Origin: JABAYQ01 sp042091225
GTDB taxonomy: Bacteria; Bacteroidota; Bacteroidia; Flavobacteriales; UBA7312
Length of the DNA stretch: 16,078 nucleotides
Direction of reading: 5' to 3'
Assembly: GCA_042091225.1 (NCBI GenBank)
Contig: JBELHW010000038.1
Span: 1 to 16,078 of the forward strand
The notes beneath the pieces are model-generated. The model ran no database searches. It saw only the letters and a program-made list of their open reading frames with translations, and had not been told where the DNA came from. The translations under genes were made by a program, and so were the position numbers. Every line of letters starts with the position of its first letter. Position 1 is the stretch's first letter. Below are positions 15,585 to 16,078 of the stretch, piece by piece.

Positions 15585-16078
15585 TTATTTAGTTTCTTCC
15601 GTTTTTTCAGCAGCAGGAGTTTCTTCAGCAACAGGAGCTTCTTCAGCAGCAGGAGCATTTTCAGCAGCAGGAGTTTCTTCAGCAGCAGGAGTTTCTTCAG
15701 CAGCAGGAGCTTCTTCAGTAGCAGGAGGATCTTCAGCAGCAGGAGCTTCTTCAGTAGCAGCAGTTTCTTCAGCAGCAACTAATTCAGAATTGATTTTAGC
15801 AATTTCTAATGCTCTAGCTTCATTTACTTCTTTTTCAGCTTTTAGTGCAGCAGCATTTTTTTCATTTAAGGCTTTAGCTATACTTTCACTTTGAGCTTGT
15901 TTTTTCGTATTCTTTTGTTCTAACCAAGCCTCAAATTTAGCTTCAGCTTCTTCTTCGCTAAAAGCACCTTTTGCAGCCCCAGCTAAAAGATGTTTTTTCA
16001 TAAGAACACCTTCGTGAGATAAAATTGCACGAGCTGTATTAGTAGGTTGTGCACCTTTTAACATCCAATCAACAGCAT
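15585..16078 (-). CDS. rpsP: 30S ribosomal protein S16 with long Ala/Glu/Pro tail (N-terminus outside window)
   Basis: This is the C-terminal 163 residues of bS16, a small-subunit protein bound near the 16S rRNA 5' domain. The frame runs off the right edge (AVDW precedes the internal Met at 16064), so the true start is not seen. The core ends in the conserved LKGAQPTNTARAILSHEGV and MKKHLLAGAAKGAFSEEEA, which fits S16 well. Past the core lie a charged, probably helical Lys/Glu/Ala segment (from about KNTKKQAQ to SELVAAEE) and then a low-complexity tail of hexapeptides like AAEETP, ending in KTEETK. Classical S16 is about 80-90 residues; long tails of this kind occur in flavobacteria as far as I know. 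The tail is coded by the 18-bp repeats at 15604-15780. Confidence 0.92.
   Translation of the reverse strand, partial: AVDWMLKGAQPTNTARAILSHEGVLMKKHLLAGAAKGAFSEEEAEAKFEAWLEQKNTKKQAQSESIAKALNEKNAAALKAEKEVNEARALEIAKINSELVAAEETAATEEAPAAEDPPATEEAPAAEETPAAEETPAAENAPAAEEAPVAEETPAAEKTEETK
15604..15780 (-). repeat. 18-bp in-frame tandem repeats coding the S16 tail
   Basis: Nine complete 18-base units (15604-15765) plus a partial tenth to 15780. Consensus on the coding strand is AGCTCCTGCTGCTGAAGA, with substitutions but no length change. Each unit encodes a hexapeptide of the form A-A-E-E-(A/T)-P. Variants include CTACTGAAGA (Thr in place of Ala), an ENAP unit and an EDPP unit. Because the unit is a multiple of three, gain or loss of a unit keeps the gene in frame. 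Confidence 0.9.

Noticed and set aside
15566..15778. A 70-codon Leu/Lys-repeat reading frame on the minus strand
   Set aside because: It is an alternative frame of the 18-bp repeats coding the S16 tail; a repeat unit divisible by three keeps other frames open. The S16 frame is clearly the real one.
15604..15780. CRISPR-like direct repeats
   Set aside because: The 18-base units are contiguous with no spacers and are coding in frame, so this is a protein repeat.

Overview
The window looks like chromosomal DNA from a member of the Bacteroidota, most likely a flavobacterium. The DNA is strongly AT-rich. Ribosome binding sites are weak, and several upstream regions carry the Bacteroidota promoter element TAnnTTTG. 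The gene families also fit: a DUF5916 outer-membrane protein, a DUF4294 protein, a BatA-type von Willebrand protein, an S16 with a long C-terminal tail, and the beta subunit of succinyl-CoA ligase. Genes are packed tightly on both strands, with no gap over 300 bases. I see no rRNA, tRNA, CRISPR array, insertion sequence or prophage gene.

Left part (1-6754): the end of a metallo-beta-lactamase-fold hydrolase runs rightward and converges, overlapping, with a leftward unit. That unit is a BatA/VWA membrane protein followed by a dihydroorotase-family protein whose stop and start overlap. The dihydroorotase homologue has lost most of its catalytic residues. Upstream lies a second leftward unit, a DUF5916 outer-membrane protein overlapping a LolD-type ABC ATPase.

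Middle (6755-9578): sucC runs rightward and ends in a clear intrinsic terminator. It is followed at once by a biotin carboxylase subunit, so both genes belong to central acyl-CoA and succinyl-CoA metabolism. A leftward three-gene unit (9580-12817) encodes a Gfo/Idh/MocA sugar-nucleotide-type oxidoreductase, a secreted lipoprotein and a polyprenyl-phosphate sugar-1-phosphate transferase. It suggests synthesis of a surface glycan.

Right part (12880-16078): protein-L-isoaspartate methyltransferase and 3-hydroxybutyryl-CoA dehydrogenase run rightward. They meet a leftward group of rpsP (partial, entering from the right edge), rimM and a DUF4294 secreted protein. The S16 tail is built from nine 18-bp in-frame repeats.

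Most of the window is ordinary core genome. The observations most worth a second look are the BatA plus dead dihydroorotase pair and its promoter, the repeat-built S16 tail, and the terminator placed only 11 bases before accC.
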